A DNA stretch of 54,536 bases from positions 1 to 54,536 of the forward strand of contig JAQTXW010000009.1 of assembly GCA_028688575.1 (NCBI GenBank), read 5' to 3'. Both the position numbers and the translations under genes were made by a program. Under the pieces are notes generated by a model that was not told where the DNA came from, made no database searches, and saw only the letters and a list, made by a program, of their open reading frames with translations. Shown one piece after another: positions 44,708-52,522 of this stretch. The stretch's first letter is position 1. The number at the start of each line of letters is the position of its first letter. Source of the stretch: Methylotenera sp. (GTDB lineage Bacteria > Pseudomonadota > Gammaproteobacteria > Burkholderiales > Methylophilaceae).

Positions 44708-45553
44708 TTATAAAGGCTTAGATGATATTTTTTTGGATAAAGGTATTTGGATAGGCATTGCTTTTACCCATTGCGAAGCTAAAAGTTTTGCTTCTGCTAT
44801 TTGGGTAGCCGAGGCTTTTTTGGCTAATTCATCTCGCGCCTGACCCGCGGCGACATGGCCATCACGCGCAGCCACATCATACAAAGCATAAGCCAGTACC
44901 CAATCTTTAGCGACGCCACTACCATCTCTGTATAAATGTCCCAATGCATACTGCGCTTTCAGATGCCCCTGCTCCGCTGATTTTTTAATCCATCTCGCTG
45001 CTTCTTTTAGATCTTTAGGTACGCCACGCCCCTCTGCGCAGAACTGTCCATAAACCAATTGGGATTTATAGTGATTCTGCTCAGCAGCCTTCAAATACCA
45101 CCCCGCTGCCTTTTGGTCGTCCTGCTTCACGCCTCTACCTACTGTATAAACTCTACCCAAAGCAAATTGCGATAATACATGTCCTTTCTCGGCCGCTTTT
45201 GTGAACCAAAAAGCAGCTTTTTCGTCATTACGTTTAACGCCTTGACCTTGCGCATACATCACACCTAAATTATATTGCGAGTCTAAATTTCCAGACATCG
45301 CTGCTTTCTCATACCATGAAGCGGCGACTTCATAACTTTGCAGCACGCCCTGACCTTCATCGTACATCATCCCCACAATATGCTGAGACTTTGCATCCCC
45401 GCCCTTGGCCAGCGGCAAGAACTCAGCCATCGCTTTCACATAATCGCGACTTAACATTGCAGCTTTACCCTCTTCAAAACCAGCGTATACAAAATTTGAA
45501 GAAAGCAGCAACATCACACCAAGATGCTTAATAGAAAAAAAACATTTACTCAT
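44708..45553 (-). CDS. Sel1-repeat protein, exported
   Basis: A 281-residue protein with a signal peptide (~1-24) and about six Sel1/TPR-like repeats (~40-250, e.g. SQHIVGMMYDEGQGVLQSYEVAASWYEKAA, cut here to its start, then YNLGVMYAQGQGVKR, YALGHLYRDGSGVAKD). Sel1 repeats act as protein-binding scaffolds. An AAGGAG ribosome binding site lies just before the ATG. It is located between moxX and xoxF on the same strand. Such proteins are frequent near methanol dehydrogenase genes, but a direct role is unproven. Confidence 0.85.
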   Translation of the reverse strand: MSKCFFSIKHLGVMLLLSSNFVYAGFEEGKAAMLSRDYVKAMAEFLPLAKGGDAKSQHIVGMMYDEGQGVLQSYEVAASWYEKAAMSGNLDSQYNLGVMYAQGQGVKRNDEKAAFWFTKAAEKGHVLSQFALGRVYTVGRGVKQDDQKAAGWYLKAAEQNHYKSQLVYGQFCAEGRGVPKDLKEAARWIKKSAEQGHLKAQYALGHLYRDGSGVAKDWVLAYALYDVAARDGHVAAGQARDELAKKASATQIAEAKLLASQWVKAMPIQIPLSKKISSKPL

Positions 45554-45594
45554 CGGGACTCCTTAATATTCATTACACACAACATAACAATGAC

Positions 45595-46236
45595 TTATTT
45601 TTCTATCACCCCGTGACGCATTGCTAAACGTACGAGTTCTACAGGGCTGGTAACCCCTAATTTTTGTTTTAGTAAAGTTTGATAATTTGCTACCGTTTTT
45701 TGACTAATAATGAGAATTCTAGCAATTTCATCCACTGACCGCCCTTCTGCCAACATACGAAACACTTCAAATTCTCTCGCGGAAAGACGTTGCATCGGAT
45801 CTTCACTACCAGTCATGGTCTGTAACACTATATTTTGTGCAACAGAGGGGCTTAAATAACAGCGCCCTGAAAATGCTTCTTTTACCGCTCGCACCAAATC
45901 CTCAGCAGCCCCCGACTTGGTCACATAACATCGCGCGCCTGCCGACAAAGCTTGTGAAGCAAATGCTGCATTCTCATGCATGGAAAAAATCACTACGCGT
46001 GCGGCTGGGTAGCGCGTTAAAATGCGACGCAAAGATTCCAGACCACCAATTCCTGGCATTGACATGTCCATCACCAATACCTCTGGCAGGTGCTCCCCAT
46101 AAAGTTGATACGCCTGTTCACCACTCTCCCCCTCGGCTACAACTTGCATCTCAGAATTTTGTTCTAGCAAACGTCTTAAACCTGAGCGGACAACGGCATG
46201 ATCATCAATTAACACAATACGAATACTTACTTTCAT
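45595..46236 (-). CDS. mxaX: NarL-family response regulator, MxaX (MoxX)-like
   Basis: A 213-residue protein with a receiver domain (~5-120) containing acidic residues Asp11/Asp12, phosphoacceptor Asp57 (VLVMDMSMPG) and the Lys in YVTKSG. A LuxR-type helix-turn-helix follows (~145-210, LSAREFEVFRMLAEGRSVDEIA). Its start overlaps the stop of the histidine kinase gene (ATGA). The neighbouring kinase has MoxY-type architecture, and MoxX/MxaX proteins control methanol dehydrogenase genes in other methylotrophs. The dyads A-D are candidate targets (inference). Confidence 0.85.
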   Translation of the reverse strand: MKVSIRIVLIDDHAVVRSGLRRLLEQNSEMQVVAEGESGEQAYQLYGEHLPEVLVMDMSMPGIGGLESLRRILTRYPAARVVIFSMHENAAFASQALSAGARCYVTKSGAAEDLVRAVKEAFSGRCYLSPSVAQNIVLQTMTGSEDPMQRLSAREFEVFRMLAEGRSVDEIARILIISQKTVANYQTLLKQKLGVTSPVELVRLAMRHGVIEK

Positions 46237-47588
46237 GCGTTTACCTTTTTGATAAAAGGAAGCGTCACTTTAATTAAAACACCTACCCCTTTACTGGTTT
46301 CCATCTCAAAATGACCATTCAGCCCCTGCACCCGCTCACGCATCCCAGCCAATCCAAAACCTCCTGAGCTTTCATGCACATCAAATCCGACACCATTGTC
46401 ATAAACCATCAAATCCAATCTATCCGAATTTCTATGTATTTTAATTTCCACCATCGTTGCCGCCGAATGCCGTGAAATATTGGTTAAACATTCCTGAACA
46501 ATCCTGTAAATCGCAATAGCCACGGTTTCATCAACGCCTGTAAAATTACCCGCACTCGCGAAGTCTACTTCCACCTCAGCATTTCTATGGCGCCAGCTAT
46601 CTATCAAATCTTTCAATGCAGCGCCAAGCCCAAGCTGATCTAAACTACCAGGTCGCAAATTTTGTAATATACGATGCACAATCATCATCATTTGCCTGGC
46701 AACGACATCAATCGCTTGAGCACTCACCTTGACTTCATCGATTTTTTTTGCGTTCAATATAGTGGAGGCATCAATATGAATTGCCGTTAGATGCTGTCCA
46801 ATCTCATCATGCAAGTCTCTGGCGAGACTTTTTCGCTCATCTTCTTGCAAGCGAATCATCTGCTGCGCTAAGCGATGATTGTTGCGAATACTGTTTTGCA
46901 GGGTTTCTGCCATGGTGTTGAATTTTTGACTGATTTCCATCAATTCTGGTAGCGTGAACTTTGGCAACCGTGCATCCAGGTGCCCCTGCTCCAAGGCAGT
47001 AAGTGCATCAAGAATCTTATCTACTGGACGCAGTGCGTGCCCTACTGCAATATAAATCATGCCATTCACCACCACAAAAAACACGGCAACTAAAATCAAC
47101 AGCCCCAAGGTATCGTTCCATATCTCTGCAATTTCATAACTAGGATCAGGCGTCACAACCAGTTCACCCAACAAACGACCATTTGCAAAAACCTGACGAC
47201 GAATAGGCTGCATTGAACTAGATACTACGTCCATGCTCTTTACAAACCAATCGGGGGCTGAATCAGTATCTCGAAGCTCATCTAATCGATTACTGTCGCG
47301 TAAATTGCCTCGAGCATCAAAAAACTCAATGCGCAAATGTCGAACATTTTCCAAACTTTGCAATCGAAAAATAGAAGCTTTATTTTGATTAACGCCGTTC
47401 AGCCAGGAATAGTCAGACGTGTAATGCAAAATTTCTGCGTCCAGCAAATGGAGTGCGAGTAAAGCCGTAGAGTTCACCTCTGCTCGGACATCTTCTCGCG
47501 CATTTCGCACCATAGTGAAAGCGCCAGCCAGCATCACCAGCAAAAGCAATAAGGTGATAATCAAATTAAGTCTAAATTTAAGATTCAT
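46233..47588 (-). CDS. mxaY: Sensor histidine kinase, MxaY (MoxY)-like
   Basis: A 451-residue membrane kinase. Transmembrane helices lie at ~8-28 and ~158-180, enclosing a periplasmic domain (~30-157) resembling the LapD/MoxY N-terminal domain. HAMP follows (~180-235), then a HisKA_3 dimerisation domain with His260 (RDLHDEIGQ) and a HATPase domain (~350-448) with YDNGVGFDV and GGFGLAGMRER. It phosphorylates the adjacent NarL-type regulator. The periplasmic domain could sense the dehydrogenase, its metal or a product; the signal is unknown. It is the first gene of a two-gene operon. Confidence 0.87.
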   Translation of the reverse strand: MNLKFRLNLIITLLLLLVMLAGAFTMVRNAREDVRAEVNSTALLALHLLDAEILHYTSDYSWLNGVNQNKASIFRLQSLENVRHLRIEFFDARGNLRDSNRLDELRDTDSAPDWFVKSMDVVSSSMQPIRRQVFANGRLLGELVVTPDPSYEIAEIWNDTLGLLILVAVFFVVVNGMIYIAVGHALRPVDKILDALTALEQGHLDARLPKFTLPELMEISQKFNTMAETLQNSIRNNHRLAQQMIRLQEDERKSLARDLHDEIGQHLTAIHIDASTILNAKKIDEVKVSAQAIDVVARQMMMIVHRILQNLRPGSLDQLGLGAALKDLIDSWRHRNAEVEVDFASAGNFTGVDETVAIAIYRIVQECLTNISRHSAATMVEIKIHRNSDRLDLMVYDNGVGFDVHESSGGFGLAGMRERVQGLNGHFEMETSKGVGVLIKVTLPFIKKVNA

Positions 47589-47931
47589 ACAGGCAAGCGA
47601 TATATTAAGCGCTACATTCTAATGGGTTTCAGGTAATTCAACATGGGAAAAACTCCCGAGCATTTCATCCTCCAATTGTAAAGCTGGACTGAAATTTCAA
47701 AAATCACTGACTATCTATCGAAAGGCATTTGCAAAATGTCTGCTTGGGAAAAAGTATCAGACAGAGAGCATGTCTGAAGAATTTACTCCGTGAGGCCTTA
47801 GCTAGAATCGCAGGAGAATGTTAACAAGGCAATCGCCTCCCACAAAGTCACATCAGGCAAGATTATCCAAACAACCTGCTTGATAGGTGTATCTTTACGG
47901 TCTTTACCAACAAAGTTGGTCGGTTTTAGGC

Positions 47932-47964
47932 AAAAAAAAATCACGCAAATCGCTTTGCGTGATT
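47932..47964 (-). terminator. Strong Rho-independent terminator of unassigned transcript
   Basis: On the minus strand AATCACGCAAA / TTTGCGTGATT form a perfect 11-bp stem (47939-47949 with 47954-47964), loop GCGA, followed by a run of nine T. It ends a transcript coming from the 48.0-48.2 kb region; no annotated gene reads into it. Confidence 0.92.
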
Positions 47965-47992
47965 AAAACTTCTTGCTAGTTAACTTTGGAGA

Positions 47993-48058
47993 TTAACTGG
48001 TTGAAAGTTTAACCAAGTCAAAACGACTTGCGTTAGGGAAGTTAGCATTTTGAGGCAT
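47993..48058 (-). CDS. Possible 21-residue leader peptide
   Basis: An ATG at 48058 opens a 21-codon frame ending at TAA (47995-47993), 29 nt before the terminator stem. GGGA lies 9 nt before the ATG, inside a small hairpin that would hide it. The peptide begins MPQNANFPNAS and has no signal sequence. It is too short to judge by composition. It may be a regulated leader peptide or chance. Confidence 0.2.
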   Translation of the reverse strand: MPQNANFPNASRFDLVKLSTS

Positions 48059-48180
48059 GGGAATTCATCCCAACATCACCAGCATCTTCTATGTGCGCTA
48101 TCCATTTTGACAAAAAATAAAATAAAACACTGGCCCACCTGCGCAATCCATTCTGGACCCGCTTCATCATCACCATTCCC

Positions 48181-48213
48181 GACTAATGTAAGGAAAAAAT
48201 CCCTACCTTAGTC
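48181..48213. promoter_or_regulatory. Dyad D: candidate operator upstream of mxaR
   Basis: GACTAATGTAAGG (48181-48193) and CCCTACCTTAGTC (48201-48213) match at 11 of 13 positions, with spacer AAAAAAT. The outer GACTAA/TTAGTC are shared with dyad B; the core differs (AAGG/CCCT). It is centred ~76 nt upstream of the mxaR ATG. It also lies upstream of the candidate minus-strand small RNA, so it could serve both. Confidence 0.5.
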
Positions 48214-48272
48214 ATCGGCAAAAGGTTCAAATTGCAACACCAAATTTTTCGCAAATAAATATTGAGAGCTCT

Positions 48273-49289
48273 ATGTCAGAAATTGTACTTGAAGATTGGC
48301 GTAATCGCGCTTTAACCTATGAAAAAGAATTAAATGCCACGGTTATTGGGTTAAACCAGGCGATTCGGTCTATGGTAATTGCTATTTTTGCACGAGGGCA
48401 CGTTTTGCTGGAAGGCAATGTAGGGGTAGGAAAAACCACCTTGTTGCGCGCTGCAGCAAGGGGCTTAGGCGGAGGCTACCAACGCATTGAAGGTACGATT
48501 GATTTAATGCCACAAGATTTAATTTACCATACTTACATTGGTCAAGATGGTAAGCCGCGTGTAGATCCTGGCCCTCTTCTTGGGCAAGGTGAGAATTTAT
48601 CCGTATTCTTTTTTAATGAAATCAATCGTGCACGACCACAAGTACACTCTCTGTTATTACGTGTGATGGCTGAGCGCAGTGTCACGGCTTTTAACAAGGA
48701 ATATTATTTCCCACACTTGCTGGTATTTGCGGATCGAAATGCGGTAGAAAAAGAGGAAACTTTCGAGTTACCTGGTGCCGCACGTGACCGATTCTTGATG
48801 GAACTTGAAATCAACCCAGCCAATGACAGCAATATCCATAAGTCGCTCACATTTGATACTCGTTTTCACAACACAGACAAGTTAATTGAACAAGTCACTG
48901 CGAGCAAAGTCGGTTTTGATGCACTCACTGACTTTGCACCTGTGATTCAAAACACGGTGACGGCTGGTGATGCTGTGCAGGATTTTGTAGAGAATTTACG
49001 TCGAGCGACGCATCGTCCGCAAGATTATGGTATTCAACTCGCAGAGGTAGACATGGATGAACTGATGGTCGCTGGCATGGGGCCAAGGGGGGTGAGTATG
49101 CTGGTACGTGCGGCAAAAGTATCAGCCTGGCTGGACGGGCGCTTAGCGCTCGCTCCTCAGGATGTCGCCGCAGTATTTCATCAAGTTGCTGCACATCGGG
49201 TATTTTTTACGCCAATTTATGAGTTGCAGCGTAGCTGGCTTGCCAAGGCTTATACACGTGCAATCCTTGAAAACGTTCCTACGCCTTAA
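48273..49289 (+). CDS. mxaR: MoxR-family AAA+ ATPase MxaR
   Basis: A 338-residue AAA+ ATPase. Walker A GNVGVGKTT (~48-56), Walker B VFFFNEINRARPQ, sensor region DRNAVEKEETFELPGAARDRF. MoxR ATPases act with vWA-domain partners as chaperones in enzyme maturation or metal insertion. The gene heads mxaRSACKL, the set needed in other methylotrophs to assemble active methanol dehydrogenase. The start follows GAGAG. The finding of MxaR next to XoxF (no MxaF here) implies service to the lanthanide enzyme or a distant calcium enzyme. Confidence 0.9.
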   Translation: MSEIVLEDWRNRALTYEKELNATVIGLNQAIRSMVIAIFARGHVLLEGNVGVGKTTLLRAAARGLGGGYQRIEGTIDLMPQDLIYHTYIGQDGKPRVDPGPLLGQGENLSVFFFNEINRARPQVHSLLLRVMAERSVTAFNKEYYFPHLLVFADRNAVEKEETFELPGAARDRFLMELEINPANDSNIHKSLTFDTRFHNTDKLIEQVTASKVGFDALTDFAPVIQNTVTAGDAVQDFVENLRRATHRPQDYGIQLAEVDMDELMVAGMGPRGVSMLVRAAKVSAWLDGRLALAPQDVAAVFHQVAAHRVFFTPIYELQRSWLAKAYTRAILENVPTP

Positions 49290-49417
49290 TTGAATGTGAT
49301 CGCCTTAGCATTTTGTGCAGCCAACGCTTAATCAGTATTGGTTCAGAATAACCCATTAAAACAAAGCGCAACCAAGGCTAAATCTCAATAATCTTTAACA
49401 TAGCGACCTTCAATCAC

Positions 49418-50272
49418 ATGGCTCAACAACCTCTGATACATTACCACGTACGCTGGCGCCCATCTGGACATCAGCCAGGCGCAAGTCAGGGCTTGGTCGC
49501 GGGTACTGGCGACCAACTGCGTTCAGTAGTTCCACTACGCGACAACCCTGATCCAAGGCGTTTGGATTTGCGCGCAAGCTCACGTGACCCGTACGAAAAT
49601 ATTTGGGTACGTGATTTCAACTTAAATTCAGCCTTAAAAGTAATTGTGTTAGTAGATACGTCTGCCTCTATGGGTTATATAGGCAAAGTGAACAGACTGC
49701 ATGTCGCTCAGCAAGTTGCCTCACAACTTGCACTTTCTGCTTATCGTTCTGGAGACGCATTTGGTCTATATGCAGCGGGCGAAACGATTAACAAGGAATG
49801 CATGCTCCCGCCTAAGGCTAATCGAGGTGCCTGGTTATGGGTGAATCATCACTTTCCAAAAATCCAACCACATGGAAACAGTATGGATGGTTTGTTTGAC
49901 ACGGTTTCTTACTTACCACAAAAACGCTGTCTGGTTTTTTTAATATCAGATTTTCGTTGGCCTGATGGCAAACTTAAATCATTACTCAAAAAATTAAATC
50001 ACCATGATGTAATCCCTGTGATGTTACAAGACCCTGCTGAAATTGATGAGCAGCCTCAAAGAGGCATTGCCATGCTACGTGACACCGAAACTGGCAACCA
50101 GAAATTTGTATGGATGCGGCCTGCCTTGCAAATTCAAATGGCAGAAATGAGAGCACAGCATATCAAAACCGTAGAAACCGCCAGTAGATTATATGGAAAC
50201 AAACCTTTTGTGGTTCGAGGGGCATTTAGCTCGGCATTATTAACAGAGTATTTTATGAGGCGTAGCGCGTGA
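49418..50272 (+). CDS. mxaS: DUF58/vWA-like protein MxaS
   Basis: A 284-residue cytoplasmic protein. The N-terminal half holds the DUF58-type segment (~40-70, RRLDLRASSRDPYENIWVRDF) followed by a von Willebrand factor A fold with the metal-ion site D80-T-S82-A-S84. This is the MoxR partner of the mxa operon. It is separated from mxaR by 128 nt with no gene. Its stop overlaps the GTG start of mxaA. Confidence 0.85.
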   Translation: MAQQPLIHYHVRWRPSGHQPGASQGLVAGTGDQLRSVVPLRDNPDPRRLDLRASSRDPYENIWVRDFNLNSALKVIVLVDTSASMGYIGKVNRLHVAQQVASQLALSAYRSGDAFGLYAAGETINKECMLPPKANRGAWLWVNHHFPKIQPHGNSMDGLFDTVSYLPQKRCLVFLISDFRWPDGKLKSLLKKLNHHDVIPVMLQDPAEIDEQPQRGIAMLRDTETGNQKFVWMRPALQIQMAEMRAQHIKTVETASRLYGNKPFVVRGAFSSALLTEYFMRRSA

Positions 50273-51393
50273 ATTTTAATCACTTTTCAAAAGCCCACCC
50301 ACTAGCGGCAGGAGCGCCAATCACATGCACTGAACGCAGGCATGCGTGTGACACTGACAATCCATCCAAGCAGACAATATTCAATCGCAAAGGATTTTTA
50401 TATCTGGTAATTTTGTTCTTGTCACTATTTTCCAGTATGTCTATGGCCGCAGAAAAAACAGATGCCGCACTGTTAAACCCCGCGCTAAGCAGCCCGATTA
50501 AAATATCCATGCGAAACAATGGTTACACTTTGGGTGATCTTGTTGAGATGCGTGCTGAATTTGATTTAAAAAAAGGGCTGGCTTTTGACACCAACAGCAC
50601 ACCGTTAAAAGGCCCTGTGAACCATTGGCTGGATCTACGTAAAGTGAATATGCGCGCTAGCCAAAATGCTGACAAAAGCGCGCACATCACCCTTGATTTT
50701 ACATGGCAAATTTTTGGCACAGTAGAAATGGCACAACGTGTCTATATTCCAGCGATAGTCTTGCAAACCCTCCCACCTGAAGCCAGCGATGCTAAACCCA
50801 TCACGATTACCATCCCTGCCCAAGGATTTTACTTATCCCCTGTATTGCCAACAACCATTGAAGAAACCAATCATCGCCCACACGCCCGCCCGCTCAAGTT
50901 TGATACACAAACACCCATGAATACTGCATTGTTTTGCTTTGGCACTGGCTTATTGTTGAGCTTTATTGGACTATGGCTACAAGATAAAATTTCATGGTGG
51001 CCACGCAATCCTGGCCCAATGACACAACTTGCACGCATGATCCGCAATCATCCAACCACAACCTTCAATACGCAGCAGTTACGTGCTATTCACACGGCGT
51101 TAGCGCTGAGTGCAAGGCAAAGCTTATATCCCAATACCCTGGAAAATTTATTTAAGTCATGCCCCTATTTATCCACTGAAAAAACCGAAATTACAGATTT
51201 TTTCATAACTTCATGGCAGCTATTTCATAGCCAAGAAAATATGACAGGCGCAATTTCTGTGTCGGCAACAAAAGCTTGGATAGCCCGCGCAGCAATGGCA
51301 GAGCGCATAGCGGGTCGTCAAGCAAAGAAAATCGCAACCAGCACTATGGGATTATTAAAAAAGGATTTATTTAAAAAAGTGGATGCCAAATGA
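50269..51393 (+). CDS. mxaA: MxaA-like methanol oxidation protein
   Basis: A 374-residue protein with an N-terminal hydrophobic segment (~43-60, FLYLVILFLSLFSSMSMAA) preceded by about 40 hydrophilic residues, a beta-rich periplasmic domain (~65-190), a second hydrophobic helix (~224-243) and a cytoplasmic C-terminal region. The order in the operon and the topology match MxaA, needed for calcium insertion in classical methanol dehydrogenase. The start is GTG at 50269, overlapping the mxaS stop (GTGA). The 40-residue extension before the signal-like helix is unusual; no later Met exists before residue 57. Confidence 0.78.
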   Translation: MNFNHFSKAHPLAAGAPITCTERRHACDTDNPSKQTIFNRKGFLYLVILFLSLFSSMSMAAEKTDAALLNPALSSPIKISMRNNGYTLGDLVEMRAEFDLKKGLAFDTNSTPLKGPVNHWLDLRKVNMRASQNADKSAHITLDFTWQIFGTVEMAQRVYIPAIVLQTLPPEASDAKPITITIPAQGFYLSPVLPTTIEETNHRPHARPLKFDTQTPMNTALFCFGTGLLLSFIGLWLQDKISWWPRNPGPMTQLARMIRNHPTTTFNTQQLRAIHTALALSARQSLYPNTLENLFKSCPYLSTEKTEITDFFITSWQLFHSQENMTGAISVSATKAWIARAAMAERIAGRQAKKIATSTMGLLKKDLFKKVDAK

Positions 51394-52412
51394 GTGCGTT
51401 ACATTTTTTTAAGCCAGACTTATTGTGGCTGCTGCCGCTAGCCTTGTTACCGCTTGTTTCTTACGGTGTTAAACAATTTAACTTTCCAGGTTTGGAAGAT
51501 TGGCCCAAAGATTTTATATCCGACAGTCTGAAATGGGGCGTGCGCGCACTAGCCGTTTTAGCATTAACAGCACTTATTGTCGCCTCAGCCGCGCCGTTTA
51601 CAGAAGGCGGCACCGTGACGCGCGTAGGTGATGGTGCGGAGATTGTCATCGTTTTAGACCGAAGCGGCAGCATGTCGGAACCCTTGCAGAATTATGACCA
51701 AAGTGTAGATGCCAAGCCTATGAGTAAAATTGAAGCATCCCGCAAAGTGTTACTTAAATTCATGGAGCAACGACCTGCCGACACATTTGGTGTAGTCGCC
51801 TTCAACGCCGCCCCAGTAAGTGTTGCCCCCCTATCGTCTGACCGAGAAATTGCTAAAGCCGCCATGCTGAGCGCAGAGGCGAACAGCTCTGGCTTTACTG
51901 CACTCAACCGCGCCTTGGCAATGGGATTAGATTACTTTCAAAACCGCCCTTTTACTGCTTCGCGTCTGATTTTATTAGTATCAGATGGTGATGCTGTCAT
52001 TGAAAAAGAAGATCGGGAGATTTTAAAAAAATCCTTTAAACAAACGCGCGCCAAACTCATCTGGGTGTATGTACATGCAGGTGCAGAAAAAAACATACTC
52101 AGCTCTGTTATTGCAGGAGATAACGAATACATCACTGGTGCTGAATTGCAGCAAATTGAAATGAATCAAAATGTCGCAATGAATAAACTTTTTGAAGAAC
52201 TGGAAATTCCTTACCAAGCGTTTGAAGTCAATAGTGAACAAGGACTTCAGCGGGCAGTGACTGAAATCGCCCAAATGACAAACAAGCCTACTCGTTACGA
52301 ATACAGACTGCCTCGTCAAGATTATGCTGTGTATTTATATCTACTTGCCATGTTTCTATTAGGGGCGCTTTTTTGGCTTAAGCAAATTGAAATTAAATCA
52401 TGGAAAGCATGA
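51390..52412 (+). CDS. mxaC: MxaC, von Willebrand factor A membrane protein
   Basis: A 340-residue protein with an N-terminal membrane region (helices ~8-25 and ~50-70), a vWA domain (~85-270) whose metal site is D90-R-S92-G-S94, and a C-terminal helix (~318-335). It belongs to the mxaACKL group required to make active methanol dehydrogenase. The start overlaps the mxaA stop by 4 nt. The stop TGA is overlapped by the ATG of a 37-codon frame (52409). Confidence 0.87.
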   Translation: MSALHFFKPDLLWLLPLALLPLVSYGVKQFNFPGLEDWPKDFISDSLKWGVRALAVLALTALIVASAAPFTEGGTVTRVGDGAEIVIVLDRSGSMSEPLQNYDQSVDAKPMSKIEASRKVLLKFMEQRPADTFGVVAFNAAPVSVAPLSSDREIAKAAMLSAEANSSGFTALNRALAMGLDYFQNRPFTASRLILLVSDGDAVIEKEDREILKKSFKQTRAKLIWVYVHAGAEKNILSSVIAGDNEYITGAELQQIEMNQNVAMNKLFEELEIPYQAFEVNSEQGLQRAVTEIAQMTNKPTRYEYRLPRQDYAVYLYLLAMFLLGALFWLKQIEIKSWKA

Positions 52413-52522
52413 TGATGCGTAATGTAGTCGAATTAAATCAAAAATTTTTATTGTCAGGTATAAAAAACGCTGGCGTTAACAACACAACATCAAACCGTTT
52501 TAATCAGCAGAAAACCTCATGA
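52409..52522 (+). CDS. Possible 37-residue protein between mxaC and mxaK
   Basis: An open frame of 37 codons beginning with three consecutive ATGs, overlapping the mxaC stop (ATGA, 52409-52412) and ending TGA inside the mxaK start (ATGA, 52519-52522). A GGA lies 5-7 nt before the first ATG. The product (MMMRNVVELNQKF..., rich in Asn and Gln) is hydrophilic with no signal peptide. Double 4-nt coupling is what one expects of a real gene, but the gap may just be open by chance and serve to carry ribosomes to mxaK. Confidence 0.4.
   Translation: MMMRNVVELNQKFLLSGIKNAGVNNTTSNRFNQQKTS

Larger units (their letters stand above)
47932..48115 (-). ncRNA. Candidate small structured RNA
   Basis: Minus-strand transcript candidate of about 180 nt ending at the terminator 47932-47964. 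Successive hairpins: TGGGA/TCCCA near 48060-48074, CAAGTC/GACTTG (48014-48030), TGGTT/AACCA (about 47998-48014) and AGTTAA/TTAACT (about 47978-47998). A possible promoter (TTGCGC then TATTTT, ~16 nt apart) lies near 48120-48150. The 5' end is a guess. It also spans a 21-codon frame. I do not recognise a known RNA family. Confidence 0.45.
47589..48272. other. 684-nt divergent intergenic region, mxaY / mxaR
   Basis: The longest non-coding gap of the methanol oxidation region. It holds the mxaY leader (TTAGAAT -10 candidate near 47620), a strong minus-strand terminator (47932-47964), several hairpins upstream of it (47978-48072), a 21-codon minus-strand frame (47993-48058), dyad D (48181-48213), and the mxaR leader with GAGAG before the ATG. 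The terminator cannot belong to mxaY or to mxaR, which points to a separate small transcript. Confidence 0.7.

Noticed and set aside
47733..47774. Very short plus-strand frames (13 and 7 codons) in the mxaY/mxaR gap
   Set aside because: Too short, with no ribosome binding site or terminator after them. Also checked for a PqqA precursor here: the Glu-x3-Tyr core is absent.
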